Made by a program: the position numbers and the translations under genes | Notes under the pieces: generated by a model | The model's input: only the letters and a program-made list of their open reading frames with translations | Told to the model about the DNA's origin: nothing | Database searches by the model: none | Shown here: piece after piece, positions 1 through 9,652 of the stretch | How positions within the stretch are numbered: position 1 is the first letter of the stretch | Layout of the letters: each line of letters begins with the position of its first letter | Assembly (NCBI GenBank): GCA_051201585.1 | Contig: CP179198.1 | Span: 1,736,001-1,800,000 of the forward strand | DNA: 64,000 bases | Origin: UBA868 sp016776875 | GTDB taxonomy: Bacteria > Pseudomonadota > Gammaproteobacteria > Arenicellales > UBA868 | Direction: 5' to 3'

Positions 1-97
1 CGAGACGACGATGACCGATGGCAACTGGCTCACCGCAAAGAGTAAACGAGCCTCGTGAAACAAAGCTCAATACATTGATCACCGCGAACAAGAACAA

Positions 98-1042
98 TCA
101 ATACCCGCTTTCTGTTTTCACCGTATTGGGCCATGGCACTCCTTGCTGAAAACCCGCAATCGCGTCAGCAATATAACGGCAAGCTGTCGGCGGAAAGGTA
201 ACGCTCCCAATGTGTGGTGTCACCAAGATACGAGGGTGGTTCCAAATCGGACTTGATTCAGGAAGCGGTTCCGTTTCAAAGACATCAAGCGCCGCGGCCT
301 CGAGCGTATGATTATCGAGGGCTGCAACCAGCGCGGTCTCGTCAACCAGATCTCCTCGACCCGCATTGATCAAAAACGCATCGGGCGGCAGCATCGCAAG
401 CGTGCTGGCATTAATGAGTTTTTGAGTACCTGCAGTGGCTGGCATTAATAGCACGAGAATCATACTTCGGGAGAGAAATGGTTGAAGCCCATCTTCGCCA
501 TAAAAGACTTCAACCCCCTCAACGTCCTGCTGGGATCGACGATATCCAACAACCCGGTAATTCAATGCGCATAATTGCGCGCTTAACGCCTGACCTAAAA
601 CACCGAGACCCATCACGCCGACAGTGATTTCAGATGCGGGCACTTGTTCCAAATCTTCCCAATGCCGTCTCGACTGTTGCTCCTCAAAGCGATGCATGAG
701 GCGATGAAATCTGAGCACGTTAAAGAGGCAATATTCCACCATGCCTGCTGTGAGTTGTGACTCTACCATCCGAACCACAGGAATATCCGCCGGAAGCGTC
801 GGACAAGTCAAAAGCGAGTCAACCCCAGCGCCGCATGAAAACAACACCTCAAGATTTTTAAGATCGCTAAAGAGTTCTGGCGGTGGTGCCCACAAAAGCG
901 CGCAGTTAATATCTGCCGGGTTCCCCACATTCGGCCAGATTCGTATTTCCAACGCCGGAAAAATCTCGGCAAATGTCTCTGCCCATTGTTGATCCCGATC
1001 ATCCGTCTTTAAAAGCATGACCGGTTTCGTTTTGATACCCAT
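98..1042 (-). CDS. ghrA: Glyoxylate/hydroxypyruvate reductase A-like D-2-hydroxyacid dehydrogenase
   Basis: A 314-residue cytoplasmic NAD(P)H-dependent 2-hydroxyacid dehydrogenase, probably reducing glyoxylate or hydroxypyruvate. The nucleotide-binding motif GLGVLG lies at residues 145-150. The catalytic Arg is in NAGRG (about 229), the Glu in DVFETEPLP (about 257-259) and the His in TPHIGS (about 277). Length and the short N-terminal domain fit the GhrA branch rather than SerA. It is divergent from the ABC operon that starts at 1288, with a 245-bp gap that probably holds both promoters. Substrate choice cannot be read from the sequence. Confidence 0.85.
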   Translation of the reverse strand: MGIKTKPVMLLKTDDRDQQWAETFAEIFPALEIRIWPNVGNPADINCALLWAPPPELFSDLKNLEVLFSCGAGVDSLLTCPTLPADIPVVRMVESQLTAGMVEYCLFNVLRFHRLMHRFEEQQSRRHWEDLEQVPASEITVGVMGLGVLGQALSAQLCALNYRVVGYRRSQQDVEGVEVFYGEDGLQPFLSRSMILVLLMPATAGTQKLINASTLAMLPPDAFLINAGRGDLVDETALVAALDNHTLEAAALDVFETEPLPESSPIWNHPRILVTPHIGSVTFPPTACRYIADAIAGFQQGVPWPNTVKTESGY

Positions 1043-1287
1043 TACTACCCCCGTTCTGTCACAAACCGCGCCAGTTTATCCGAAATTTTAAAGAGGTTGT
1101 TCCAATCGAGTTGACATCACTGAATTACCTAAATATCGTTGCATTAATCAAAGATAAAAACTGACCATTAGTACGATTTGTTTTTAGTGTTGAATATAAC
1201 GGTCAAGCGTTCTAGACTGATACAAGAAACGCGATCCAATCGGCCTTTAACCGGGTCAAAACCATTCTTGGGAGGATGCATTCTTAG

Positions 1288-2388
1288 ATGAGTGCCGAAG
1301 ACATATTTGTTCGTTTTGAAGAGGTTCAAAAAAGTTATGACGGGGAAACTCTCGTCGTTAAGAATCTCAATCTTGATATCCAGCGTGGTGAATTTGTCAC
1401 GATGCTTGGCCCCTCGGGCTCCGGCAAAACAACTTGCCTGATGATGCTAGCCGGATTTGAGCCAGCGACCCATGGTGAGATTTTTCTCGGCAATCGGCCG
1501 ATTAACGCGGTACCGCCTCACAAGCGCGGCATCGGAATGGTCTTCCAAAATTACGCGTTGTTTCCGCATATGACGGTCAATGAAAATCTCGCCTTCCCGC
1601 TCGAAGTCCGTCGAATCAATAAATCGGAAATATCGGATCGGGTTAAGCGCGCGCTTGATATGGTTCAATTAGGCGCGTTCGGGGATCGTCGGCCTGCACA
1701 ACTATCTGGCGGCCAACAGCAACGTGTTGCGGTAGCGAGAGCCTTGGTATTCGACCCTGAACTCGTGTTAATGGACGAACCACTGGGCGCTCTGGACAAA
1801 CAGCTTCGAGAGCAGATGCAGTATGAAATAAAACATATTCATGATCGACTCGGCGTGACTGTTGTTTACGTCACCCACGATCAGTCCGAAGCGCTAACCA
1901 TGTCTAATCGCATTGCCGTTTTTGAAGATGGTGTCATCCAGCAACTGGCAAGTCCGAGCGACCTTTATGAGCGGCCCGATAATGCTTTCGTTGCTCAGTT
2001 CATCGGTGAGAATAATCGACTGACAGGAGTAGTCAAATCGATCGAAGGCGATCAATGTCAAGTCACTCTGGACTCGGGCGAGGAAATCCAGGCATTGAAA
2101 GTCAACGTGGGCGCCGTCGGAGAAAGAGCATCACTATCGCTCAGGCCCGAGCGAGTAGAAGTGAACCCGGAATCTGGTAAATTTCCTAATGTTTTCAATG
2201 CAAAAGTCGAGGAACTTATTTATCTCGGCGATCATATCCGGACCCGAGCAAGCGTATGTGGAAACAGCGAATTTATTGTCAAAATTCCGAACGCCACGCA
2301 CCACGCAAGCCTTAATGAAGGTGATTCAGTTATGTTCGGTTGGGCCATGGAGGACTGCCGAGCTCTTGATGTCCCGCTCGCACACTAG
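1288..2388 (+). CDS. ABC importer ATP-binding protein, spermidine/putrescine (PotA) type
   Basis: A 366-residue ATPase that should power the permease pair encoded at 3654 and 5278. Walker A is GPSGSGKTT (about residues 42-50), the signature is LSGGQQQRVAVARAL, and Walker B is LVLMDEPLGALD. The C-terminal third carries the TOBE-type regulatory domain of the PotA/FbpC/CysA group. A GGGAGG ribosome site precedes the start. It is first in the operon and is followed after 64 bp by the binding-protein gene. Polyamine is the likeliest substrate class, but opines or other small cations cannot be excluded. Confidence 0.85.
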   Translation: MSAEDIFVRFEEVQKSYDGETLVVKNLNLDIQRGEFVTMLGPSGSGKTTCLMMLAGFEPATHGEIFLGNRPINAVPPHKRGIGMVFQNYALFPHMTVNENLAFPLEVRRINKSEISDRVKRALDMVQLGAFGDRRPAQLSGGQQQRVAVARALVFDPELVLMDEPLGALDKQLREQMQYEIKHIHDRLGVTVVYVTHDQSEALTMSNRIAVFEDGVIQQLASPSDLYERPDNAFVAQFIGENNRLTGVVKSIEGDQCQVTLDSGEEIQALKVNVGAVGERASLSLRPERVEVNPESGKFPNVFNAKVEELIYLGDHIRTRASVCGNSEFIVKIPNATHHASLNEGDSVMFGWAMEDCRALDVPLAH

Positions 2389-2452
2389 GAGTGCGAGCGA
2401 GATGTTTCCTAGTGTCGTAAGACAATAACCAACCTCGAAAGGAGGAAAAAAG

Positions 2453-3549
2453 ATGAGACAAACTCTCATGAAAACCACGCTAGCATCAGCGGTCATTGGT
2501 GCTGCATTGGCGATACCTGCCCAAGCTGACGTGACTGTTGCGTCCTGGGGCGGCGCGTACACCATGAGCCAACAAAAGGCCTATGCTGACACCTACGGCC
2601 CCGGCGGCATCAACTTCGTAAACTACAATGGCGGCCTTGGCGAAGTGCGCGCACAAGTAGAGTCAGGCAACGTCACTTGGGACATCATCGATGTCCTGCC
2701 TACGAAGCTCGAGTAGGCTGCGACGAAGGCTTGTTTGAAGAGCTTCCGCGCGAAGTCTTTACACCAGCTGCTGATGGCACGTCGATGGACGACGACATCA
2801 TGGTGGAAGTACCAAATGACTGCGTCGTTCCGCAGATCTTTTGGTCTTACGTTCCGTTCTGGCAAGAAGGTGCTTTTGATGGCAACGCCGCTGGAAATCC
2901 CTCAACGATTGCTGATTTCTTCGACGTCGCGAATTTCCCTGGCAAACGTGGCCTTCATACCTGGGGCAACGCAACGATTGAAATGGCCTTAATGGCCGAC
3001 GGCGTTGCGCCAGAAGATGTCTACGATACGCTAAGCACACCTGAGGGCGTCGACCGCGCCTTCGCTAAACTTGATACGATAAAAGACCACGTTGTATTCT
3101 GGTCGGCAGGCGCTGAACCGCTTGAACTCGTAAAAAGTGGTGAAGTATCCATGTCACTCGCCTATAACGGCCGAATCGGTGCCGCTGTTCTTTCCGAAGG
3201 CGCGCCTTTTGTGACCAACTGGGACGGTCAGGTTCTGGAAGAGGAATGGCTGGCCATGATTAAAGGAACGCCAAACGCTGATGAAGCGCTTAAGTTCCTC
3301 ATTCACGCTTCGGCTCCGGAACAACAAGCCGGCCAGGCAAAATGGATCACTTATGCGCCAATGCGGAAATCCGGTATTGAAATCATCGCGGCTAATGAGC
3401 CATGGTTCAACACAGGCGTTGATATCCTTCCGCTGATGCCTAATGCGTCTGCAGCGTTAAGCCAGAAGCATTTGTTTGCTGACCCCTCATGGTGGTCTGA
3501 TAACGGCGACTCCATCAGTGAGCGCTTTACCGCGTGGATGGGACAATAA
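2453..3549 (+). CDS. Periplasmic substrate-binding protein, PotD/PotF type, broken by a frameshift
   Basis: The N-terminal part (2453-2716) starts with a signal peptide ending AIPAQA and continues VTVASWGGAYT, typical of PotD-like binding proteins. It hits a stop at 2714-2716. The rest (to 3549) is in another frame and resumes at EARVGCDEGLFEELP. The break lies near 2700-2706, where one missing base would restore a continuous protein of about 365 residues. Everything else is intact, so a sequencing deletion is likelier than a real pseudogene. A GAAAGGAGG ribosome site precedes the start. A strong terminator hairpin follows, so this gene may be expressed above the permeases downstream. Confidence 0.8.
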
Positions 3550-3586
3550 GCTGATCAGCTCGTATGAGTTGAATAGTTGATGATTC

Positions 3587-3616
3587 CGGGGTGTCACCTT
3601 GGTGACACCCCGTTTT
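3587..3616 (+). terminator. Terminator hairpin between binding-protein and permease genes
   Basis: A perfect 12-bp stem (CGGGGTGTCACC, 3587-3598, with its complement 3601-3612) on a 2-nt loop is followed by TTTT. It sits 37 bp after the binding-protein stop and 37 bp before the permease start, so it probably attenuates permease transcription. Confidence 0.75.
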
Positions 3617-3653
3617 CTTCAATCCGAAATAATCTAGAACTAATTTTTTAATA

Positions 3654-5273
3654 ATGGCCAACAGTGCTTCGAGCAATGCCCCCCTTCTAACGGCTGATGG
3701 CACCCCATTAAAAGTAGGCCTACAACGATCGCTGCGTCGAAGTAAATTAAAAGCGGCCGGCCTTGTCTTTCCTCCCTTGTTGTTTCTAATTGTGCTTTTT
3801 ATCGTGCCAATTGGGGATTTGTTAACCCGAAGCGTCGACGACACCCGAATTAACTATCAGTTGCCATTGACATTTGCACTCATCGACAACTGGGATAGAA
3901 AAGAATTACCGGATGAATCTCTCTACGAAGCCGTATTTCTCGATTTATCATCGATTAACAAGTTTTTAATCAAGCATAATTTTGGAGCTGCCGTAGATCC
4001 CAAGGACCCTGCCTGGACCGTTAGCATTCCTCGCAAGGGACCCTATCGAGATGCCATCCTCGAAATTGCGCCAGACTGGCGTTCACCTGCAAACTGGCTA
4101 CCGTTAAGAGCCATTGCCGTGCAGGCATCGCAGGCGACAGGCGCTACCATTGATCTGCGAAAAGCCAAAATCAAAGCAGAGTTCACAATTTGCAAGGACC
4201 TGACCCCGCTTGAGAATGCATCGTGCTCAAATCTTTACCGGGAACTCCTGAAATGGGATGGAACCAGCGAACCGAACGAAGTTCTGTTTAAAGCGCTTTT
4301 TAAAGATCTGAGCTACGCCGCCAAATATTTAATCGGCAAGTCCAGCACCCGCATGAATTATGAAAAACCTGGCTTTAAAAGTCTGCTGAAAAAGTCCGGG
4401 CGTAAATTTAAAAAAATTGAAGAGGGGCCGTATAAAGAAGCCCTGATTAAGGCTGATAAACGCTGGGGAGATATCGACTTCTGGAAAGCGCTTATCACCA
4501 TGAAGGATCCGCAAACCAGCGTTTACTATCTTAATTCTCTCGACCGCAAGTGGGATGCTGATCGAGAAATTGTCATGCAGCCTGAAGAAAGACGGGTCTA
4601 CGTAATGCTCTGGGAGCGCACATTCTGGCTCAGCCTGATCGTGACTCTGGGATGCCTGGTACTCGCCTATCCGGTCGCACATCTTCTGGCGACGCTTCCT
4701 CTTAGGCACTCAAATCTGCTTATGATCTGCGTGCTAATGCCGTTCTGGACTTCTCTTCTTGTTCGCATCGTTGCATGGATGGTGATGTTGCGCTCCGAAG
4801 GGGTTGTGAACGACACGCTAGTGGCCTTCGGATGGCCTGATGAGAGTCGACTGCAGTTGATGTATAACTTTACCGGCACCGTGATTGTCATGATCCAGAT
4901 TTTGCTGCCGTTCATGATCCTTCCCATTTACAGTGTCATGAAAACAATTCCACCCAGTTACATGAGAGCCGCTCAGAATCTCGGCGCCCCACCCTCCCTG
5001 GCATTTTTACGAGTCTATATGCCACAAACTTTACCGGGAGTGGGAGCGGGCGTGATTCTGGTCTTTATTGTTGCAATCGGCTACTACATTACTCCAGAAC
5101 TGGTTGGAGGTAAGGACGGCCGACTGATCGGAAACATGGTGGCCTACCACATGCAGAAGTCGTTGAACTGGGGTCTTGCTTCTGCGATGGGTGCGATCCT
5201 ATTGGTTGGCATTCTTATTCTTTACTGGATCTACGACAAGGTTGTCGGCATCGACAACATGAAATTAGGTTAA
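3654..5273 (+). CDS. ABC importer permease, PotB type, with a large extra periplasmic domain
   Basis: A 539-residue membrane protein, almost twice the usual 280-300 of PotB. A first membrane helix (about residues 36-58, FPPLLFLIVLFIVPIG) is followed by about 240 extracytoplasmic residues, then the normal permease core with five further helices. The coupling motif region is MRAAQNLGAPPSLAFLRVYMP. The inserted domain contains two related halves: LYEAVFLDLSSINKFLI then GPYRDAILEIAPDW, and LFKALFKDLSYAAKYLI then GPYKEALIKADKRW. This suggests an internal duplication that could act as a lid or docking surface for the binding protein. No good ribosome site is seen before the ATG. Confidence 0.8.
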   Translation: MANSASSNAPLLTADGTPLKVGLQRSLRRSKLKAAGLVFPPLLFLIVLFIVPIGDLLTRSVDDTRINYQLPLTFALIDNWDRKELPDESLYEAVFLDLSSINKFLIKHNFGAAVDPKDPAWTVSIPRKGPYRDAILEIAPDWRSPANWLPLRAIAVQASQATGATIDLRKAKIKAEFTICKDLTPLENASCSNLYRELLKWDGTSEPNEVLFKALFKDLSYAAKYLIGKSSTRMNYEKPGFKSLLKKSGRKFKKIEEGPYKEALIKADKRWGDIDFWKALITMKDPQTSVYYLNSLDRKWDADREIVMQPEERRVYVMLWERTFWLSLIVTLGCLVLAYPVAHLLATLPLRHSNLLMICVLMPFWTSLLVRIVAWMVMLRSEGVVNDTLVAFGWPDESRLQLMYNFTGTVIVMIQILLPFMILPIYSVMKTIPPSYMRAAQNLGAPPSLAFLRVYMPQTLPGVGAGVILVFIVAIGYYITPELVGGKDGRLIGNMVAYHMQKSLNWGLASAMGAILLVGILILYWIYDKVVGIDNMKLG

Positions 5274-5277
5274 ATTC

Positions 5278-6162
5278 ATGGCGCTTCCTTCTTACGCAAC
5301 TCCTGCGCAGCGAATCTGGCATTACATCTACCTTGCGATGTGCAGTATCGTGCTGTTCTTTTTGGTCATGCCCCTGCTCGTGGTCATTCCGATCTCTTTT
5401 ACGTCAACGCCCTTTTTACAGTTCACGCCAGAAATGTTGCGATTGGATCCTGAGGCATTCTCTTTGCGCTGGTACCGCATCATGATGGGAGATTGCTCTG
5501 ACCCCGGCATTACGACTGTCTGCAGTGATAACTGGAAAATCGGCGCTCTGAACAGTCTCAAAATTGGCATCACGGCAACTGTTCTGGCAACGACGCTCGG
5601 AATTCTTGCGGCATTAGGCCTGAGTCGACCCATCATGCCCTTTCGTAAGCTCATTATGGCAATGATGATCTCTCCATTGATCGTGCCGCTCATCATCACC
5701 GCCTCGGGAACATTCTTTTTCTTCGCCCGCCTGGACTTGGTTGCTACATTCTGGGGGCTTGTCCTTGCGCACACTATTCTCGGGCTACCATTTGTTGTCA
5801 TTACAGTGACGGCCACCTTGGTTGGCTTTGATACTAACCTGACCAAAGCGGCTGCGAGCCTGGGTGGTGGCCCGATCCGGAATTTCTTTAAAGTCCAAAT
5901 GCCACTTATTTTGCCCGGCGTGATATCCGGCGCACTTTTTGCTTTTATCACCTCTTTTGATGAAGTCGTTATCGTTTTGTTCGTTGGAGGACCCGATCAA
6001 ATTACGCTACCGCGGCAGATGTGGTCCGGCGTGCGTCAGGAAATCAGCCCCACGATTCTTTCCGTCGCAACGATTTTGGTCATTATGTCGATCTGTCTCC
6101 TGACCACGGTAGAAATGTTAAGGCGCCGTAGCGAGCGCCTGCGCGGAATTCGTCCCAGTTAA
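5278..6162 (+). CDS. ABC importer permease, PotC type
   Basis: A 294-residue inner-membrane permease that should pair with the 3654 permease. It has about six predicted helices, and the EAA-like coupling loop reads TKAAASLGGGPIRNFFKVQMP. It follows the PotB-type gene by 4 bp and abuts the next ATPase gene, so the three are probably translated as one message. A short periplasmic loop with Cys residues (DCSDPGITTVCSDNW) lies after the first helix. Confidence 0.85.
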   Translation: MALPSYATPAQRIWHYIYLAMCSIVLFFLVMPLLVVIPISFTSTPFLQFTPEMLRLDPEAFSLRWYRIMMGDCSDPGITTVCSDNWKIGALNSLKIGITATVLATTLGILAALGLSRPIMPFRKLIMAMMISPLIVPLIITASGTFFFFARLDLVATFWGLVLAHTILGLPFVVITVTATLVGFDTNLTKAAASLGGGPIRNFFKVQMPLILPGVISGALFAFITSFDEVVIVLFVGGPDQITLPRQMWSGVRQEISPTILSVATILVIMSICLLTTVEMLRRRSERLRGIRPS

Positions 6163-6961
6163 TTGGATAACAGGTTGGAAACGCCCACCTCCCTCACACC
6201 TGCGCTTGAAGTCTTTGACCTCCATAAACGCTTCAATGATGTTGAGGTGCTTAAAGGCGTCAATCTTGTTGCAAAAACAGGTGACGTCATATCGATGTTG
6301 GGTGCATCGGGTTCCGGGAAAAGCACATTCTTAAGATGCATCAATCTCCTTGAAGTCCCCGACCATGGCACTGTGACCGTTCATGGGGAAACCATAAAAA
6401 TGGCGACATCAAAATATGGAGACATCATCCCTGCTGATTCCAGCCAAGTTATCAGACTAAGATCTCGACTCGGAATGGTCTTTCAGAAGCTTTAACCTGT
6501 GGCAACACATGACAGTATTGGAAAATGTGACGGAAGCCCTCGTTCATGTTCTGAAGATGTCCAAAACAGAAGCTACTGATCGTGCCTGCCAAACGCTCGA
6601 TCGCGTCGGCATGCTGGATCGAAAAGATTATTATCCAGCACATATCTCGGGTGGTCAGCAGCAACGAGCGGCCATTGCTCGGGCACTTGCGATGGAGCCC
6701 GACGTGATGCTCTTCGATGAGCCCACCTCTGCGCTAGATCCGGAGTTGGTAGGTGAAGTGTTGAAAGTGATGCGAAATCTGGCTGAAGAAGGCCGGACCA
6801 TGATTGTCGTAACCCATGAAATCGGGTTCGCTCGGGACGTGTCAAATCGGGTGATTTTCCTTCACGAAGGTGCGATTGACTCTGAAGGCAGCCCTGACCA
6901 GGTGTTTACCAACCCTAATTCAGCGCAGTTAAAGAAGTTTCTTTCAAAGGCTATTCATTAA
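6163..6961 (+). CDS. ABC ATP-binding protein, polar amino acid (HisP/GlnQ) type, broken by a frameshift
   Basis: The first part (6163-6495, TTG start directly after the preceding stop) contains Walker A GASGSGKSTFLRCINLLE and ends at GMVFQKL. The second part (from about 6490) continues FNLWQHMTVLENV and holds the signature SGGQQQRAAIARALAM and Walker B VMLFDEPTSALDP. Removing one A in the AAGCTTT run near 6491-6493 restores the family sequence GMVFQSFNLW. The whole protein would be about 265 residues. The gene lies before its binding-protein gene. A sequencing insertion is the simplest explanation. Confidence 0.8.
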
Positions 6962-7032
6962 TTTCTGCCCGAATCCTACCAAGGCGTTGTAATATTTAGG
7001 CGCTACAACCAGACCAATGGAGTTAAAAAATA

Positions 7033-7809
7033 ATGAAAATTAAATTTATGATAACTGCGATCGCCGGCGCTTTCGCGCTTTTCTCAATGACCGCAAGCGC
7101 AGATGGCCACGCGCTGCGTGTAGGCGTCGAAGGCGCGTACCCACCGTTTTCTTGGAAGGAGTCCGACGGATCTCTGAAAGGATTCGATATTGATATGGCG
7201 ATGGAAGTTTGCGAGCGCCTGAATAAAGAGTGTGTTCTAATTGAACAAGAATGGGACGGCATGATTCCCGCGCTGCTTGCTAAAAAATTCGACACGATCA
7301 TTGCATCGATGTCGATCACAGAAGAGCGAAAAAAGAAAGTCGACTTTACAATTAAGTACTACAACACCCCCGCTAGACTCGTCGCCAAAACTGACCCCGG
7401 ATTTGACGGCACGGCGAGCGGCCTCAACGGGAAACGTTTAGGCGTTCAGCGCGCGACGACTCACCAGTGCTCTGCTGAAAAGCTATATCCAGGCGCTGAA
7501 ATTGTTCTTTACGCCACTCAAGAAGAAGTCTGGCAAGATCTTGTCGCGGGCCGCCTTGACGCTCAACTCTCTGATTCCCTTCAAGCCTATGAAGGATTTC
7601 TTTCGCTAGACGCCGGCAAGGGATACGACTTCCTCGGTGAAAACCTCGATGATGTTGAATGCCAGGGCGTCGGTGCGGGCTTTACCGTCCGAAAGGAAGA
7701 TTCTGCACTGCGTGACCAACTCAGTCAGGTTATTCTCGACATTCGTGCTGACGGCACCTACAAAGCGCTTAACGACAAGTACTTCGCGGTCGATATCTAC
7801 GGCAACTAA
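7033..7809 (+). CDS. Periplasmic amino-acid-binding protein (HisJ/ArtJ type, SBP family 3)
   Basis: 258 residues with a signal peptide ending MTASA, followed by LRVGVEGAYPPFSWKE and GFDIDMAMEVCERLN, the hallmark of lysine/arginine/histidine/opine-binding proteins. It also has VDFTIKYYNTPARLVAK and a Cys-containing THQCSAEKLYPGAEI segment. It should deliver substrate to the permeases at 7879 and 8570. A terminator hairpin follows. Its ligand is probably a basic amino acid or derivative, but this is inferred from family only. Confidence 0.85.
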   Translation: MKIKFMITAIAGAFALFSMTASADGHALRVGVEGAYPPFSWKESDGSLKGFDIDMAMEVCERLNKECVLIEQEWDGMIPALLAKKFDTIIASMSITEERKKKVDFTIKYYNTPARLVAKTDPGFDGTASGLNGKRLGVQRATTHQCSAEKLYPGAEIVLYATQEEVWQDLVAGRLDAQLSDSLQAYEGFLSLDAGKGYDFLGENLDDVECQGVGAGFTVRKEDSALRDQLSQVILDIRADGTYKALNDKYFAVDIYGN

Positions 7810-7837
7810 AGCGAAGCCTATAGTCAAAGATGTGACA

Positions 7838-7868
7838 AGACGGGCCCTATTTGGGCCCGTCTTTGTTT
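7838..7868 (+). terminator. Terminator hairpin after the amino-acid-binding-protein gene
   Basis: A 10-bp perfect stem (AGACGGGCCC, 7838-7847, with 7853-7862) is followed by TTGTTTT. It lies between the binding-protein gene and the first permease gene, the same position as the hairpin at 3587 in the other transporter. Confidence 0.75.
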
Positions 7869-7878
7869 TAATCACGAT

Positions 7879-8568
7879 ATGGAATCCATCTGGGAATACC
7901 GGTCACTGCTTTTATCTGGCACCGCAGTCACGATTCAACTGGCTTTGGCATCGCTGGCACTATCCGTTCTGTTTGGCCTCATTGGCGCTGCCGCCAAACT
8001 CTCAGCCAATCGCATCGGGAAACGTGCCGCGAACGCCTACACCACCCTTATCCGGGGGGTGCCTGACCTCGTTTTAATGATGCTGCTGTTTTATGGTGGT
8101 CAACAGATCGTAAATGACCTGGGGAGCGTGACCGGACTGTGGGGTTACATCGAGATTAATCAGTTTACCGCCGGGGTGGGATCAATCGGGTTTGTATTTG
8201 GCGCCTACATGACGGAGACGTTTCGGGGCGCTATCCTGGCCATCCCACGCGGGCAAATCGAAGCCGGGGTTTCTGTAGGCATGACGCCGTTAACCGTTTT
8301 CCGAAGAATTACCTGGCCCCAAATGGTTCGTCATGCATTGCCTTCATTTACAAATAACTGGCTTGTCCTGATTAAAGCAACCGCATTGGTTTCTGTTATC
8401 GGACTTCATGATCTGGTATGGAACGCCTCCACGGCCGGACGCTCTGTTCGAGAGCCATTTACCTTCATGTTTGCGGTATTTATCATCTATCTCCTGCTAA
8501 CGGCATGCTCAGACGTTGGGTTACGGTGGCTCGAACGCCGATACAACGTAGGAATCGATCGAGGCTAG
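7879..8568 (+). CDS. Amino-acid ABC permease, HisQ/ArtQ type
   Basis: A 229-residue inner-membrane permease with the family pattern LLLSGTAVTIQLALASL at the N-terminus, TLIRGVPDLVLMMLLFYG, and the coupling loop EAGVSVGMTPLTVFRRITWPQ. It follows the terminator by about 10 bp and is separated by one base from the partner permease gene at 8570. It probably forms a heterodimer with that protein and uses the ATPase encoded at 6163. Confidence 0.85.
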   Translation: MESIWEYRSLLLSGTAVTIQLALASLALSVLFGLIGAAAKLSANRIGKRAANAYTTLIRGVPDLVLMMLLFYGGQQIVNDLGSVTGLWGYIEINQFTAGVGSIGFVFGAYMTETFRGAILAIPRGQIEAGVSVGMTPLTVFRRITWPQMVRHALPSFTNNWLVLIKATALVSVIGLHDLVWNASTAGRSVREPFTFMFAVFIIYLLLTACSDVGLRWLERRYNVGIDRG

Positions 8569-8569
8569 C

Positions 8570-9337
8570 ATGACCACAGAGCGAACCTTTTTTGAGTACT
8601 TGGTTCACGTGAGTGAAAATCATTCGCCACTGGATTTCATGCTGATCGCCGATCACCTGGATAAGTTCTTCTTTGGCGCACTACTGACTTTGGAGATTAC
8701 AGCCCTCGCGCTGGTTATTGGTGGTGCGATGGCCGTCCCCCTCGCAATCGCTCGGGCATACCGGCATCGATGGTTAAACGGTCCCATCTGGGCTTTTACT
8801 TATGTTTTCAGAGGTACTCCACTCCTGGTTCAGGTCTACCTCGTCTACTACGGTCTTGCCCAGTTCGATTTCGTCCGTGAGAGTTTCTTATGGAATCCGG
8901 TGCTTTCAAGCCCCTGGTGGTGTGCCCTGATTACGTTCAGTCTCAATACCGCCGCATACACCACTGAGTTTCTTCGGGGCGCCATAGAGAACACGGCTAA
9001 AGGGGAAATAGAAGCGGCCAAAGCTTGTGGCATGTCAAAAATACAGATGATGCGTCGCGTCGTATTGCCAGGCGCATTTCGTCGCGCCCTGCCCGCGTAC
9101 TCGAATGAAGTTATTTTCATGTTGCACAGCTCCGTAGTCCTCAGCACGATCACACTTCAGGACATTCTCGGGGTCGGCCGATGGCTGAACGGGCGTTACT
9201 ACCTCGCCTATGAAGGCTTTATTACCGCAATGGTTTTTTACATGATCCTCGTTTTCTTGATCAGCCAAGGATTTAAATTTTGGGAAAAGAAATGGCTTGG
9301 GCACCTTGTGCCAAGAGCCGCAGAAAGTACCAAATAG
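8570..9337 (+). CDS. Amino-acid ABC permease, HisM type
   Basis: 255 residues with the FRGTPLLVQVYLVYYGLAQ motif, the FSLNTAAYTTEFLRGAI segment and the coupling loop EAAKACGMSKIQMMRRVVLP, all typical of HisM/ArtM permeases. It is the last gene of the transporter run. No clear terminator is visible directly after the stop. Confidence 0.85.
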   Translation: MTTERTFFEYLVHVSENHSPLDFMLIADHLDKFFFGALLTLEITALALVIGGAMAVPLAIARAYRHRWLNGPIWAFTYVFRGTPLLVQVYLVYYGLAQFDFVRESFLWNPVLSSPWWCALITFSLNTAAYTTEFLRGAIENTAKGEIEAAKACGMSKIQMMRRVVLPGAFRRALPAYSNEVIFMLHSSVVLSTITLQDILGVGRWLNGRYYLAYEGFITAMVFYMILVFLISQGFKFWEKKWLGHLVPRAAESTK

Positions 9338-9652
9338 TTTTTTTAAGAATTGTTGATAACTGTTTTGAATATCGGTTCGCCCGCAATAACATTTTTTAAT
9401 GGCAGGTTTCTCTAGAGTCCGAACGGAGATTCAACTTTTAAATCGCAACCTTCCGGGGACTTAATTCTTGGTGTATCCTGCCGGATTGATATGATTCAGT
9501 TCAGGAGAAAAGTATGATCACTTATCTCTCAAATATTTCATGGGAATTACTCCGCGATACCGCTAACGATAATCACTAAGTAAGCATCAAATCTATGAAG
9601 CATAAAAATTGGTCTCGAAGACCTAGATCAGTTTCTCATCCTAGAAATTATT
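9338..9652 (+). other. Intergenic stretch before dapE with a possible 21-codon reading frame
   Basis: The 315-bp gap holds no recognisable long gene. At 9514-9579 there is a short frame, MITYLSNISWELLRDTANDNH, with a good ribosome site (CAGGAGAA, 6 bases before the ATG) and a possible -10 TATCCT upstream. It could be a leader peptide or small protein, but nothing identifies it, and a chance frame of this length is quite possible. Confidence 0.3.
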
